Assembly (NCBI RefSeq): GCF_023238445.1
Contig: NZ_CP096658.1
Span: forward strand, 3,100,001 to 3,164,000
Reading direction: 5' to 3'
Source: Halorussus gelatinilyticus
Lineage (GTDB): Archaea; Halobacteriota; Halobacteria; Halobacteriales; Haladaptataceae
DNA length: 64,000 nt
Shown here piece after piece: positions 1 through 9,804 of the stretch. The position numbers were made by a program, and so were the translations under genes. The notes beneath the pieces were generated by a model. The model was not told the DNA's origin and searched no databases. It worked only from the letters and a program-made list of their open reading frames with translations. Every line of letters begins with the position of its first letter. Position 1 is the stretch's first letter.

Positions 1-1238
1 CCTTCTTGCTCATCATCAGTGTCCTGTTGCCAGTCAATCTGAACAGCGTCTCCGGCGCTTGATTCGACCGTGACGGATTTTCCGTCGTCGATATGTGGTG
101 CGACGAACCGAACTGTGATTGTCTCACCTTGGACGCGCTCAACGCGTGCATCGTCAAGAACAAAGGTAGTCGTTGCAGTCTCTTGGCTGACTGGAGTGTA
201 CTCAGCAAAGTCGAACGATCCAGGGTCACGTTGCTCGCCCGGGTGGACGGGGAAGCTAGACTGTCTCCATAAGGGCGATTCGTCGCTGTCTTCGGTGGTA
301 ACAGAGAGTATGGCGGCTTCGATGTTCCCGGATGATGCTGTATCAAGGAGTGCTCGACCGGTGATGTTGGGGCTTCCGTAGAGGATTGCTGTGCCCCATG
401 GACCTTTAAGTAGTAGTCCTTTGGCGTGAATCCAGCGGGAGGTGTCGTGTACAAGAGGGCGAAATGTAACGTCGTCGCCAAACGCGCTGACTGCGTCTTC
501 GGGAGTGAGGTGTGTGTTTCCGTCGGAGACGAGTACTTCATACTGATCGGCTCCGATTGTAGTCCCGATTCTTGAGAGCGTCTCTTCGCTGCCAAAGAAT
601 GGCGCGAAGAGCACCGCAGTTGTCACATCACCGAGTTCCTCGGTGACTTGCTGGAGGATTGGTTCGTCGAGGTTGTGGAAGAAACCACCTGAAATATCGG
701 TCTGATGGTCGAGATCTTCAAGCCACTCGGTCGTGTTCACTGCCCGATCAATTTGAGTTTGAACATCGTGTCCGGAGATGTGGTCTGCGGCAAGGTGTTG
801 TGTAAAGCGCCGCACCTCCTTTGCAACATGGATTACTTCTGGGGCAAGTGACTCTTCGCCCTGGTCAACGTCCCTAGGAACCGTAACCGTTTGGCCCAGT
901 TGTGCAGCAGTCGAATACTCACCGAGGGTGAGATTGGCGGAGGAGACTCCGACATGACATGCATCCTCCCCAGCGAGAAAGTTAACTTTCGGATGGAATG
1001 CGCCGCTAACGCTGATTGGCTCTAAGTAGTAGTGGTTACCGATTGCGCGACTAGATAATTGGTTTCGGCGAGCCAATTGCTCGTATTTTTGCCCATCCAT
1101 GAGAACAACCGGTGCGACAACACCTGCGTCTTGGAGCGGGTCAATTGCATAGTTCCCGAAAAACAGCGGCTCAAACGGGAACGTAGTGCAGACTGCGTAT
1201 TCAACGTCTGCCCCGCCTAGTGCGTCGATAAGGTTCAC
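1..1238 (-). CDS. PLD-like (double HKD) nuclease-family protein, partial
   Basis: The minus-strand frame is open from a GTG at 1238 to the window edge, giving about 412 residues with the C-terminus missing. Two phospholipase D-type half-motifs are visible: His82-x-Lys84 followed by SSANLT (Asn102), and His271-x-Lys273 followed by YGSPNITG (Asn291). Two H-x-K...N motifs are what a bilobed PLD-superfamily nuclease or phosphodiesterase has. The GTG start overlaps the stop of the 634-aa gene upstream (GTGA), so the two are translationally coupled. PLD proteins of this kind occur in helicase-nuclease defence loci such as DISARM (DrmC), but I cannot see the next gene and do not assign a system. Confidence 0.7.
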   Translation of the reverse strand, partial: MNLIDALGGADVEYAVCTTFPFEPLFFGNYAIDPLQDAGVVAPVVLMDGQKYEQLARRNQLSSRAIGNHYYLEPISVSGAFHPKVNFLAGEDACHVGVSSANLTLGEYSTAAQLGQTVTVPRDVDQGEESLAPEVIHVAKEVRRFTQHLAADHISGHDVQTQIDRAVNTTEWLEDLDHQTDISGGFFHNLDEPILQQVTEELGDVTTAVLFAPFFGSEETLSRIGTTIGADQYEVLVSDGNTHLTPEDAVSAFGDDVTFRPLVHDTSRWIHAKGLLLKGPWGTAILYGSPNITGRALLDTASSGNIEAAILSVTTEDSDESPLWRQSSFPVHPGEQRDPGSFDFAEYTPVSQETATTTFVLDDARVERVQGETITVRFVAPHIDDGKSVTVESSAGDAVQIDWQQDTDDEQE

Positions 1239-3139
1239 TCGTATTCACCTCGGAAACGGGCGAGAATGACCTCTCCATCCTCTGTCGGGATCCAGAGATC
1301 CTGATCAGCGTTGTACGTCAGCAACCCGGCGTCCCGCATGAGCCGTCGAAGGTCATTATACCGGAGAGTTTGGGTCCCTGGCTGTTTCGTTCCCCCTGCA
1401 GCGTATAGTGTATCGTCACCGTACCTCTCTGTTTCACCTCCAGAATCTGCCCCGACTCCAAACACGAGCGAAATTGGGCCACTTCCAAGACGGTCTTGGA
1501 CGACCTGGTTATGAACATCGATGACTCGATCCTCAAACAACTGGCGTGCAACTGTGGAGAGTGATGTCTCTGGAGGGATGGTATCCACGTATTGAGCAGT
1601 CTGGACGAGCGAGGATGGTCTACGTCCGTATTGGGCCTGCATATATCGATTGAAAAGGTCATTGTGGGTTGTCAAGTGGTTATACTGCCTGACGACGGCG
1701 AGGAGTTGTACTGTACTTCGAGCCACGAGTTTACTCAATGCGTTGAACGCTTCGGACGGTGTCGAAGCCGCTTCAACTGACTCAAAACTAAGCTCAGTCG
1801 CGTGTAGTAGCGTCCAACAGTTCACCGAATCGTCTGTCGTCGGTCGCCATTCCCCGGTCAGATTTGAGTCTAACCAGTCTTGAACGTCCCCGAGAGTCGT
1901 ATATCTCGTTGATGTCGTTCCGGGAACGGTAGTCTCATACGTAGTCGGAGTTACGCGGCCTGCGAGGAGCAATTCCTTAGCAACGGAGGACTGGCTCATC
2001 CGCTCATCATTGAGTCGGGTTTCGGTGTTTAGAACTGCGTTTGCCTCATCTACGATTATCGGCTCTCGTAAGCCTGCCAGTAGCTCTGAACGGGCAGTTC
2101 CACCAGGAGCTTCGCGTTTTAGGTGAGCAGAAAGCCCCCACAGCTCAGATCGTAGTGCGTGGGCCAATAGCACTTGGAGGAAGTATGCACGCCCGATTGG
2201 ACGGAACGGCTGGAACCGTTCTGCATCAATGTCGTCGTACTGCAATTCTCTCTGGTCAGTACTGTTTTGCAGTAATTGTTGGGTCCGCAAAATGGACAAA
2301 CACCAGGCGCGTCGAAGGTAGTGAACTCCACCGACTACGGCGTCCTTTAAATCGTTTGAATGCCGTTCTTCTGAAACGAGGTAGCGATAGTGATGGTCAA
2401 TAGGGATGTCGAGCTGTGAAGGCCACGTAGCGAGCGATACTGTCTGTTCTCGCTCGTCCCAACTGAAGAGTCCGAGCACAACGCGCTGGAGAGAATCTCG
2501 TTCGGGTTCGTTTCGTGAACCAGTAAAGCATCCTTGATGGGTGAACGCCTCTGCAAGTTCATCAAGCAAGTCAAGTGAGACTCGACCAGTTTGGACTGCG
2601 TCAAGGATTCTGTCGAAATACCTACCTGCGACATTATCTAAACTCTCCGCGAGCGACCGTCCAGCAGCTGTGAGCTGGAACTCACCCTCTTTTAATGAGA
2701 AGTTCCCAAGATTAGACTGGAATCCGCGAATAGCGTACTGACTATTGTCCAGTAGCGAAAAAGAAGAGAGATCAATGCTATCCGAATTGTACAGCTCGTC
2801 ATCTGAGGCGTTGGTCTTCCCCGTTAATCCTGAGAGACCGTCAGTGACTTCACCATGAACTTGACGTCGTCGATAGCTAGCGAGTGCGAGAATCTCTTCG
2901 AACCCTTTCAGAATTTGTCTCTTTTCTGTTCTGGGAAAATCAGCAGTAGCTGACGCAGTCGTAATCCGGTGCATTGCCCAACAAAACCCGGAAAGATACC
3001 GCCCTCTCGCGCGGACGTCGGTAGTTATGCCCCGTGCAATCGTGCTTGCAATTCCATTTCTGACACTATCAGCTCGGAGGGGTTGTTCTGGAGGACCAGT
3101 TTTTGACAATCGCTCACTCCACTGTGGTTCGAGCGCCAT
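1235..3139 (-). CDS. Unknown 634-aa protein coupled to PLD-like nuclease
   Basis: This is a full-length ORF from ATG, mostly alpha-helical in appearance. I recognise no family. Helical segments around residues 60-120 and 300-330 are rich in Leu and Arg, and the C-terminus (about residues 590-634) looks like a small winged-helix or helix-turn-helix ending in a strand-rich tail. There is no signal peptide or membrane segment. It is the first gene of a leftward pair with the PLD-like protein, joined by a 4-nt overlap, so the two products probably work together. The location in an accessory region makes defence the obvious guess, but the sequence itself gives no catalytic motif. Confidence 0.6.
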   Translation of the reverse strand: MALEPQWSERLSKTGPPEQPLRADSVRNGIASTIARGITTDVRARGRYLSGFCWAMHRITTASATADFPRTEKRQILKGFEEILALASYRRRQVHGEVTDGLSGLTGKTNASDDELYNSDSIDLSSFSLLDNSQYAIRGFQSNLGNFSLKEGEFQLTAAGRSLAESLDNVAGRYFDRILDAVQTGRVSLDLLDELAEAFTHQGCFTGSRNEPERDSLQRVVLGLFSWDEREQTVSLATWPSQLDIPIDHHYRYLVSEERHSNDLKDAVVGGVHYLRRAWCLSILRTQQLLQNSTDQRELQYDDIDAERFQPFRPIGRAYFLQVLLAHALRSELWGLSAHLKREAPGGTARSELLAGLREPIIVDEANAVLNTETRLNDERMSQSSVAKELLLAGRVTPTTYETTVPGTTSTRYTTLGDVQDWLDSNLTGEWRPTTDDSVNCWTLLHATELSFESVEAASTPSEAFNALSKLVARSTVQLLAVVRQYNHLTTHNDLFNRYMQAQYGRRPSSLVQTAQYVDTIPPETSLSTVARQLFEDRVIDVHNQVVQDRLGSGPISLVFGVGADSGGETERYGDDTLYAAGGTKQPGTQTLRYNDLRRLMRDAGLLTYNADQDLWIPTEDGEVILARFRGEYE

Positions 3140-3217
3140 TATAGCCGGGTGATTACCTGTGAGGACTGATAAAATATCGGGTAAGAAGAAATACCGAAGA
3201 AGGCTTATCCGTAGTTG

Positions 3218-3547
3218 CTATTGCATAGTGACCGTAAGTGAAATCCAATGGTGTTCCGAGGTCGTGAACACCGCTAATTTGTTGACCGAGATATAATTCC
3301 AAACAAGTGTATAGAGAGTTGATGAATTCACACCCGGATAAGAACCAACCGAATATTCTCTGAGATACGACGAACGTTGAAAGCTACTCGTCATTAGGTC
3401 GAAGATCTTTTTGATCCACGCGCCTTGTGCGAGTTTCAGCTGCATCTCCTCACTGTTTCCCCAGCCGTTGTCGAAGCCGTCGAAGACGTAGTCGTAGCCT
3501 TCGTCGAGGGAGATGTCTTCGTTGAAGATCAGTAACCTGTTTGACAT
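3218..3547 (-). CDS. Small hypothetical protein, possibly a gene remnant
   Basis: This short minus-strand ORF can start at 3583 or, more plausibly, at the ATG at 3547 (MSNRLLIFNEDISLDEGYD). The first 60 residues look protein-like, with acidic and aromatic content, while the second half becomes Ser/Tyr-rich and AT-rich. The ORF may therefore be a 5' fragment running into non-coding DNA. I recognise no family. It sits between the 634-aa gene and the divergent MBL-like gene. Confidence 0.3.
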   Translation of the reverse strand: MSNRLLIFNEDISLDEGYDYVFDGFDNGWGNSEEMQLKLAQGAWIKKIFDLMTSSFQRSSYLREYSVGSYPGVNSSTLYTLVWNYISVNKLAVFTTSEHHWISLTVTMQ

Positions 3548-3721
3548 CGCCGCGGTCGCTGTTGCCGTATATGACTCTCTCATGAATCCATATCAAGGTT
3601 GATAGGTAGTTGTCGTACTTGTGTCTTTAACAAGTATGGAAGTACCGTCGTCCTTTCGTATCCTTGTTTTATACCTTAGTAGACAGTAACGATTATGCAT
3701 ATCATCGATTAACGGTCTGGC

Positions 3722-6115
3722 GTGGAGATCTCATTTCATCATGCGAATCCCGATGCAGGCAACGAGTCCGTCCTGTTACGTTTCGAGTTTGATGGGTTCA
3801 CGGAGAATCCCTGCCTGCTGATCGACGCTGGGCAAGGAGTAGATGTTGATCGGCTCTTGGAATCGAATGATCGGCTGGCTGGGATATGCTTGACACACGC
3901 CCACCTGGATCATTACTCTAGCCTCTCGGCGGCTCACCGTGACGGAATTCCTATCTTTACTTCGCCGGCAACCGCCAGTGTTCTCGGTGACGTCTTTGAT
4001 GTTGCGAGCGATGAGTATGGAGTCCGAGCGAGTGGCGAGGTTACCAACGCGATCACACCGGTTGAAGATTGGAGGTCTATCACCTCCGAAGTTGAGATCC
4101 ATCCTGTTCCTACCGGGCATATTCCGGGAGCTGTTGGGTTTCTAGTGCGGGTAGTGGATGATGGAGAGACCTATCACTTGTTGGCCACCGGTGACTTTAC
4201 GTGTCGGAGTGCTGGCGGATTTACGGGCTTCCCTCCAGAGGAGTTCATCGATATTGATGCGCTGTTTTTACCTGCTGCAACGAACGAGTCGTTTAGCAGG
4301 TCGCTCACTAACGCGCTTGGGACGGCGCTTGAACACGCACATGGCGGTGCGCCGACGCTCGTGGCGACCAGCGGTTTGGTCGGTGTCCAAGTGGCCTACC
4401 TGTTAGATGCGTTGCGGGAAGAGTATGATCTCGGTGTGCCGATTCGTGTTGTCGGTCAGGTCGCTAAACTCTATGAGCGACTTGACTACGATTGCGCTGG
4501 CATAGAGCAAATCCCGGTGTTCGAGGACCCGCAAACGTGTCTTGGGCACGGTGTCATCACGATTGCCGGCCCGGAGATCCCCCGTGAACGTAGTAGCGGA
4601 CGGTTGTTCGATTGTCTTCGTGAGAACGCGAATGCATGTGTTGTGCAGTTAGTGGGCTCTGGCAATGACCCGGTGGCAGAAGGTCGGTGCACGATTCACG
4701 AGTACGAGTTGGTGAACCATCCTACTCCACAGACCCTCAAGTCCGTCCACGATGCTGTGGATCCGACGGAGACCGTTATCATTCACCGTCACGGCGGTGC
4801 CGGCGGGAAATTCAATGATTTCGACAGCGTCGTCTGGGGGACCGGCGATACAAACAAGCACACACTATTTGATGGCGAGCAGTGGCGGTTACCTCCGGCA
4901 GCAGGTGGTGGAACCGTCGTGTCGAATGGTGAGCGGAACCTCCAGCAGTTTGCCAGTACGGAACTCCTCCATTCGTTCTCAGTACCGTCACTTACTCGTC
5001 ATGACGACCCCGACCTCGAAGCTGAAGGGATCAACCAAGCAGAAATCGCCTCGTTACTTCATCACGGTCCCAACGCAGCGACAAGCTTGGACGCACCAAA
5101 CCACTCCGAAGAAACGCAAGCGACAATGTCTGATACGGAATCCATGACAGCAGACGATGATTCGACGAACGATGACGCTGAGGAGAAAGCGACGCATCGA
5201 CAGACTGGATTAATCGATACGACTGGTGTTACCCGCGGTGACCAGACGTCTATGGAGGCGACAGAACAACTGGACACCTCGTCGCTTACACCGAAGAACA
5301 TGGTTTCTCAACGAGCCGCCAAACAACTCAGAGAATCGCAATCCGAAGCCGACCTTGATAACTCGGTGAACGATGACAACGGTGAGCCCGGCACGGGCCA
5401 AGAGATTGATTCTACAGCGGAGACGGAGGGTGCGCAAACGACCGGGAACACGGAGGCAGAAGATAACGAGCCTGAACAAGAACCGGAAGGCGAGTCGGCT
5501 AGCCCTGAACAGAGCAGTCCCGTCGAAGAGGCCAGTCAAGAACGCCAAGACCCCCAGACAGGCGAAGGCAATCCCACTACTGAAAGTACAGTTACTCCTG
5601 AGGGTGACAAGTCCGCTAAGGAGGCGGATACCGAATCAGAGCGCGAGAACGGAAATGCTGAAACGACTGAGGGAGACAGCATAACTGTCTCTCTTGATCC
5701 ATTGGCAGTGGCATTAGCCGAATGGTCCGTCACGACATCTGACCAGGAAGATGTTCAGACAGTAGATGACTTCGTGACTGAAGCCGTGCGACAGTACGTC
5801 GTAGCATTGCTCGCCGGTGAGGCTTCGGGGAGTGAGAAACAGGGGTTCGCTGTCAACCTAACTGGTAGTCCTACTGTCGAGCAAACGATTGAGGACCTTG
5901 TTCGTAATAGTGGCGAACTCGATTCGACCATGGATATACTTGCAAAAGGGATTGCAGCCACTCTTGACACCGACATAGACTCAGCAGTTGAAATCCGCAA
6001 TATGGATGATCACCGTGAATACTTAGACGCCATAGTACGGAATGAGTCCAACACCTTTACCAACCACGAGGAAATCGTCGAAGCAGCCATTAACTGGCAA
6101 CTATGCACGGAATAG
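3722..6115 (+). CDS. MBL-fold (beta-CASP-like) metallohydrolase with long acidic tail
   Basis: Residues 1 to about 400 form a metallo-beta-lactamase fold with the zinc motif THAHLDH (residues 58-64), a later TGHIPGA segment and an ATGDF segment that supply further metal ligands. A central region like the beta-CASP insert of RNA/DNA-processing MBL nucleases follows, and HRHGG near residue 355 could be the C-terminal His motif. Residues about 450-660 are a low-complexity linker rich in Glu, Thr, Ser and Asp. Residues about 665-797 are a predicted folded helical C-terminal domain that I do not recognise. The start is GTG at 3722. The gene stands alone, without an operon partner. A nuclease role is inferred from the fold; the substrate is unknown. 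Confidence 0.65.
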   Translation: MEISFHHANPDAGNESVLLRFEFDGFTENPCLLIDAGQGVDVDRLLESNDRLAGICLTHAHLDHYSSLSAAHRDGIPIFTSPATASVLGDVFDVASDEYGVRASGEVTNAITPVEDWRSITSEVEIHPVPTGHIPGAVGFLVRVVDDGETYHLLATGDFTCRSAGGFTGFPPEEFIDIDALFLPAATNESFSRSLTNALGTALEHAHGGAPTLVATSGLVGVQVAYLLDALREEYDLGVPIRVVGQVAKLYERLDYDCAGIEQIPVFEDPQTCLGHGVITIAGPEIPRERSSGRLFDCLRENANACVVQLVGSGNDPVAEGRCTIHEYELVNHPTPQTLKSVHDAVDPTETVIIHRHGGAGGKFNDFDSVVWGTGDTNKHTLFDGEQWRLPPAAGGGTVVSNGERNLQQFASTELLHSFSVPSLTRHDDPDLEAEGINQAEIASLLHHGPNAATSLDAPNHSEETQATMSDTESMTADDDSTNDDAEEKATHRQTGLIDTTGVTRGDQTSMEATEQLDTSSLTPKNMVSQRAAKQLRESQSEADLDNSVNDDNGEPGTGQEIDSTAETEGAQTTGNTEAEDNEPEQEPEGESASPEQSSPVEEASQERQDPQTGEGNPTTESTVTPEGDKSAKEADTESERENGNAETTEGDSITVSLDPLAVALAEWSVTTSDQEDVQTVDDFVTEAVRQYVVALLAGEASGSEKQGFAVNLTGSPTVEQTIEDLVRNSGELDSTMDILAKGIAATLDTDIDSAVEIRNMDDHREYLDAIVRNESNTFTNHEEIVEAAINWQLCTE

Positions 6116-6319
6116 AATCAACGTTATAGGCGCTAACTTGCCAATACTGTCGTAAATGAAGTCTCGATTATTATTTTAAAGCCTGCATCTGATTAACACC
6201 GTCCTTCGTCTTTAGAAGAACGCTGTAAGACGTGAGAATGAGGAGACGACCGATTACTACACCTGCTACGGTGAGAATGGAGTGTTGGGTGAGGAATATG
6301 GAGTGAATAGAGAGGGGGG
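6116..6319. other. Intergenic gap, no gene seen
   Basis: This gap lies between convergent genes. I see an AT-rich stretch around 6165-6185 and no convincing ORF. It may hold terminators for both flanking genes, but no strong hairpin is obvious. Confidence 0.4.
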
Positions 6320-6793
6320 TTATTCCTTTAGGCGGATCGGCCGACCAATCAAGTACCCTTTCCCTTTCTCAAGTTTTACACGCCGGGTTTCGCCGGGAAC
6401 TCCGCCCTCGACGTGTATTTGGTGGTTCTTGTACTGGGCCATCGTGTCTAAGGTGCCGCCGTCGCTCTCAATCTCGACTTCAACGGTCTTCCCGGCGATT
6501 TCGTCTTGAGAGACCTTCGGCCCTTGATACTTGTTCTTCCCGGAGGACCGGTTCTCCTTTTTTGGCTTCGACGATTTTGCGGATTGCTTGGAGGAACCGG
6601 TTTCCTTTACGGACCGCTGGTAGGACTCTTGAGACTGTACCTTGCCATCGACGATAACATTGGAATCTGCCATCGCTCGGTCGTGGAATGTCCCCTTACT
6701 ATCACCGACATCCCCCGGTTTGGATTCGCCCATCTGATAGGCATCGTCAGAACGGTGTCGATAGCCGTACCGGTCTTTGTTATCGCGTGCCAC
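6320..6793 (-). CDS. TRAM-domain protein with a shared N-terminal motif
   Basis: The last ~60 residues form a TRAM domain (GKTVEVEIE...GVPGETRRVKL...GYLIGRPI), a small beta-barrel that binds RNA in archaeal stand-alone TRAM proteins and in tRNA/rRNA methyltransferases. The middle is a Lys/Ser-rich, probably disordered linker. I place the start at GTG 6793 because the first 39 residues then align, without gaps, with the start of the 85-aa protein at 9805-10062 (RHRS...PG.VGD...T.HDR). A longer ORF reaches 6880 but its N-terminus looks non-coding. The gene is divergent from the SF1 helicase. It probably has a nucleic-acid-binding role. Confidence 0.7.
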   Translation of the reverse strand: MARDNKDRYGYRHRSDDAYQMGESKPGDVGDSKGTFHDRAMADSNVIVDGKVQSQESYQRSVKETGSSKQSAKSSKPKKENRSSGKNKYQGPKVSQDEIAGKTVEVEIESDGGTLDTMAQYKNHQIHVEGGVPGETRRVKLEKGKGYLIGRPIRLKE

Positions 6794-6942
6794 GAAAGAA
6801 GGACCTATGTCTGACAAGATAAGTTTTCTGGAGCAGGAACTCTGGGTGAAGGTATCCGATCCCGGAGGGGTTGAATCCACGAATCATCAAATCAGCAGAT
6901 TTATAATTGGCGGGAAAGCCGTATCCCGGTAGATTACAGAGC

Positions 6943-9234
6943 ATGGCCGAGTCCTCCACAGTCTCGAACCAGAAAGCCCTCGCCGGTCTCTTTAAGAACT
7001 GGCAAGCGGCAAATGCGTCCCTCTATCAATCTCACGGCAAACCTTCAAACGGAAGCGGTGACGGCGTAGAGGAGATCAACACCGCCGAGGATGTCAAAGA
7101 CACTGTAGAACATGCAAAGGCCGTTGTCAAGCCAGACCAGCAGAATAAGAAGAGCTACCCGATTCCCCTACACCAGGAAAACGATCCAACCCCTACCCAG
7201 CAGTACGTTCTTTGGCGCCCTGATTCGGAGCAAATCGGCTGGTATGATTCGTCATTTGGGGTGAACGGTGTCACTCGGTTCACCTCTGCTGACACACTGC
7301 TTGGAACAGTCGTCTGTGAACGCCTCCAATTCTGGCATCCTGACGCAACTCTCGTTGAGGACAGTGAGCTCGAAGACATCGACTTTCCGGAGACGCGGGT
7401 GAATCCGCGGTCGGAATCCTCCTCGGCTGAACAGGATGCATTCTTCAACGACCTCTTGGAGTTTGTCCGAACGGAACGAGACACCGAACGTGAAACGAAC
7501 TGGGATCAACACTGTGAGACCGGGATTGAAACACTCGTCGACCGTGGGTCTGCGGTCGGGCCATTCGTTCCCGTAACCCAAGGTAGAGGGAACGATGGAA
7601 ATCCCAAGTTCATCTTCCAAATTACCGCTGAGGATGATGAGGATATCGACCTCTTCGAGGACGAAGATGTGTACCCGAATAACCTCTATATCCTAGATAC
7701 GGTGAGCGACACCGATGAGTTCCCCATTGCTACTGAAGTAACGAATGTGAGTGGCCCCTCGTTGACGCTTCAACCGGACTGGGAGACCGTTGAGAATCGT
7801 CCCGTTGTCGAAAAGCTACTGGCAAACGAACAGACCGACTTCTGGGTAACTCCGCTTCTTAATCCAATTCCGTTTGAGCGGCGGTTAGACGCGATCAACG
7901 AGGTGAAATCAGACACAGGAAAACGAAAGTTGCTTACCGGGAGTCGGCCAGTCAGGTTCTCGCCGAACAAGTTTGCGGTCCCTAGTGTGGAGGTGGACCT
8001 TAACCCGTATCAGAAGCAGGCGTTGGTCTGGGCTGACAGTGCGGAGGATATGGTTTGTATCCACGGGCCACCTGGCACTGGGAAGACGCGTACCCTCACA
8101 GCGTACGTCAAGCATGCTGTTACCCAAGGGCAGTCTGTGCTGGTGGCCGCTCACTCAAACCAAGCGGTCGATAATCTCTTAGTGGGAGACAGTACGGTGA
8201 ATGACCCCGAATCTGATACACTTCACGCGTTTGTATGCGATGAGGAAAGAGGTGAAGCCGAACTGACGATTGCCCGAGTCGGGCATAACTCGCGGAACAA
8301 AGTCGTTCAATCACACTACATGGATGTCTCCCCGAAGAGTGCGGATGTCGTCGCAGCAACAACGAGTGGTGCAGCGCAGTTCGATAAGAATGAGTTTGAC
8401 GTTGCAGTCGTTGATGAGGCGACGCAGGCGAGTCGTCCAGCGACTGCGATTGTCGTCAACTGTGCGCAGAAGGTAGTGCTGGCAGGCGATCACAAGCAGC
8501 TCCCGCCGTATTGTGCTGATGAGTCAATGAAGACTGAGGATATGCATATCTCGCTCTTTGAGCACCTCTTGGATCAGTACGGAGACAATGTTTCTGTCCT
8601 TCTGCGCCGCCAGTATCGGATGAACGAAGAGATCGCCGAGTTCCCCAACCAAGCGTTCTACGACGGGAATCTGGAAACCGCGGACAAAAACGCAGATTGG
8701 CAAATTGACGATCTAAAACCGGTGGCACTCATCGATATCGAAGGAACGGAAAAACAGGAGACTCACGGGAACTCGCGGTATAACGTCGCTGAAGCGGAGG
8801 CCGTTGCGAAGCAGGTCAAACTCCTCATGATGTCTGGGCTTGAACCGGCAGATATCGGCATCATTTCCGCGTATAGTGGACAAATTGGGAAGATTTGGTC
8901 ACAACTACATAGACTTGATGCTGACGATGTGGACCAGGTATCAGTCGATACGGTTGACTCCTTCCAAGGAGGTGAACGGGAAGCGATCATAGTCTCGTTC
9001 GTACGGAGTAACCCGGAGGGAAACAGTGGGTTCCTGACGTTCCCCGAGGAAGGGCCACGGCGATTGAACGTCGCACTCACGCGTGCCCGGAAGCGACTGG
9101 TTGTGGTCGGGGACTTTGACACCTTGTCAACCGTTGCTCCACATCGGACGACAGCTAATAGTTGTGCTAATCTCTATGGGGAACTATACGAGCTGTTGGA
9201 TTCGCAGGATCGGGTCTTGAGTATGCGGTCGTAG
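6943..9234 (+). CDS. UPF1/DNA2-like superfamily 1 helicase
   Basis: The C-terminal half has the SF1 motifs in order: Walker A GPPGTGKT (residues ~375-382), VVDEATQA (motif II, DEAT type), GDHKQLPP (motif III), RRQYRMNEEIAEFPNQAFY (motif IV), VDTVDSFQGGERE (motif V) and LNVALTRARKRLVVVGD (motif VI). This is the DNA2/NAM7/UPF1 family of 5'-3' nucleic-acid translocases. The N-terminal ~330 residues are acidic and I do not recognise them; they may be a regulatory or substrate-binding region. The ATG at 6943 is preferred over a TTG at 6907 that extends the ORF. The gene is divergent from the TRAM gene, with about 150 bp between starts. No nuclease domain is visible. Confidence 0.85.
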   Translation: MAESSTVSNQKALAGLFKNWQAANASLYQSHGKPSNGSGDGVEEINTAEDVKDTVEHAKAVVKPDQQNKKSYPIPLHQENDPTPTQQYVLWRPDSEQIGWYDSSFGVNGVTRFTSADTLLGTVVCERLQFWHPDATLVEDSELEDIDFPETRVNPRSESSSAEQDAFFNDLLEFVRTERDTERETNWDQHCETGIETLVDRGSAVGPFVPVTQGRGNDGNPKFIFQITAEDDEDIDLFEDEDVYPNNLYILDTVSDTDEFPIATEVTNVSGPSLTLQPDWETVENRPVVEKLLANEQTDFWVTPLLNPIPFERRLDAINEVKSDTGKRKLLTGSRPVRFSPNKFAVPSVEVDLNPYQKQALVWADSAEDMVCIHGPPGTGKTRTLTAYVKHAVTQGQSVLVAAHSNQAVDNLLVGDSTVNDPESDTLHAFVCDEERGEAELTIARVGHNSRNKVVQSHYMDVSPKSADVVAATTSGAAQFDKNEFDVAVVDEATQASRPATAIVVNCAQKVVLAGDHKQLPPYCADESMKTEDMHISLFEHLLDQYGDNVSVLLRRQYRMNEEIAEFPNQAFYDGNLETADKNADWQIDDLKPVALIDIEGTEKQETHGNSRYNVAEAEAVAKQVKLLMMSGLEPADIGIISAYSGQIGKIWSQLHRLDADDVDQVSVDTVDSFQGGEREAIIVSFVRSNPEGNSGFLTFPEEGPRRLNVALTRARKRLVVVGDFDTLSTVAPHRTTANSCANLYGELYELLDSQDRVLSMRS

Positions 9235-9280
9235 GTGCCCCATTGTATAGATCAGAGGCATTTCAGCCAAGGACTCTTCC

Positions 9281-9592
9281 TTACCGGAGTTTGGCATTGA
9301 GAAGTTCTGCGTGACCGTTTAGAACTGCTTTCCAGTCCTTTCTTTCGTTAGCCCAGGATTCAATAGTGTTATTTGCGAATTTGGTTTTGGACTGGAAATC
9401 GGTCCATCCAATACTGTGTTGTTGTAGTGTCTCTTTCCAATTCTCCCAAAGGTAAGAATTCACGGCGCTTTGGATTTCCCAGCTATCCACTATTCGGTCA
9501 CCACCTTCTGCATACATTCTTGCTACTTCTTCAGAATCTACTCGCTTTCGAACCTCGCTATCAGACGGTTCGGGAATATAAGGAAGCTCCAT
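9281..9592 (-). CDS. Small acidic helical hypothetical protein
   Basis: A 103-aa ORF from ATG, predicted helical, with four tryptophans in the C-terminal half. I recognise no family. It is convergent with the SF1 helicase, with its stop about 46 nt from the helicase stop. It has a normal haloarchaeal amino-acid profile, so it may be real; no function can be given. Confidence 0.45.
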   Translation of the reverse strand: MELPYIPEPSDSEVRKRVDSEEVARMYAEGGDRIVDSWEIQSAVNSYLWENWKETLQQHSIGWTDFQSKTKFANNTIESWANERKDWKAVLNGHAELLNAKLR

Positions 9593-9804
9593 ACGCCTTG
9601 TCGATTATCTATTCAGAATAATCTTACTCTATACAGAATTTACTTCTGCTAGAGGAGGTTCAGCTCATGCTCAGCGAAGGAGCCTATGTCGAAGAATGGG
9701 AGCCGAAAAGGTAGGGGAGACACTAACCCCTTTTTCGATTTCTCTCAGTAGTCATTCTGCGTAGTTTGATTTTGGCGGAGGAAGGGCAGACGCGTGGTGG
9801 CGAC

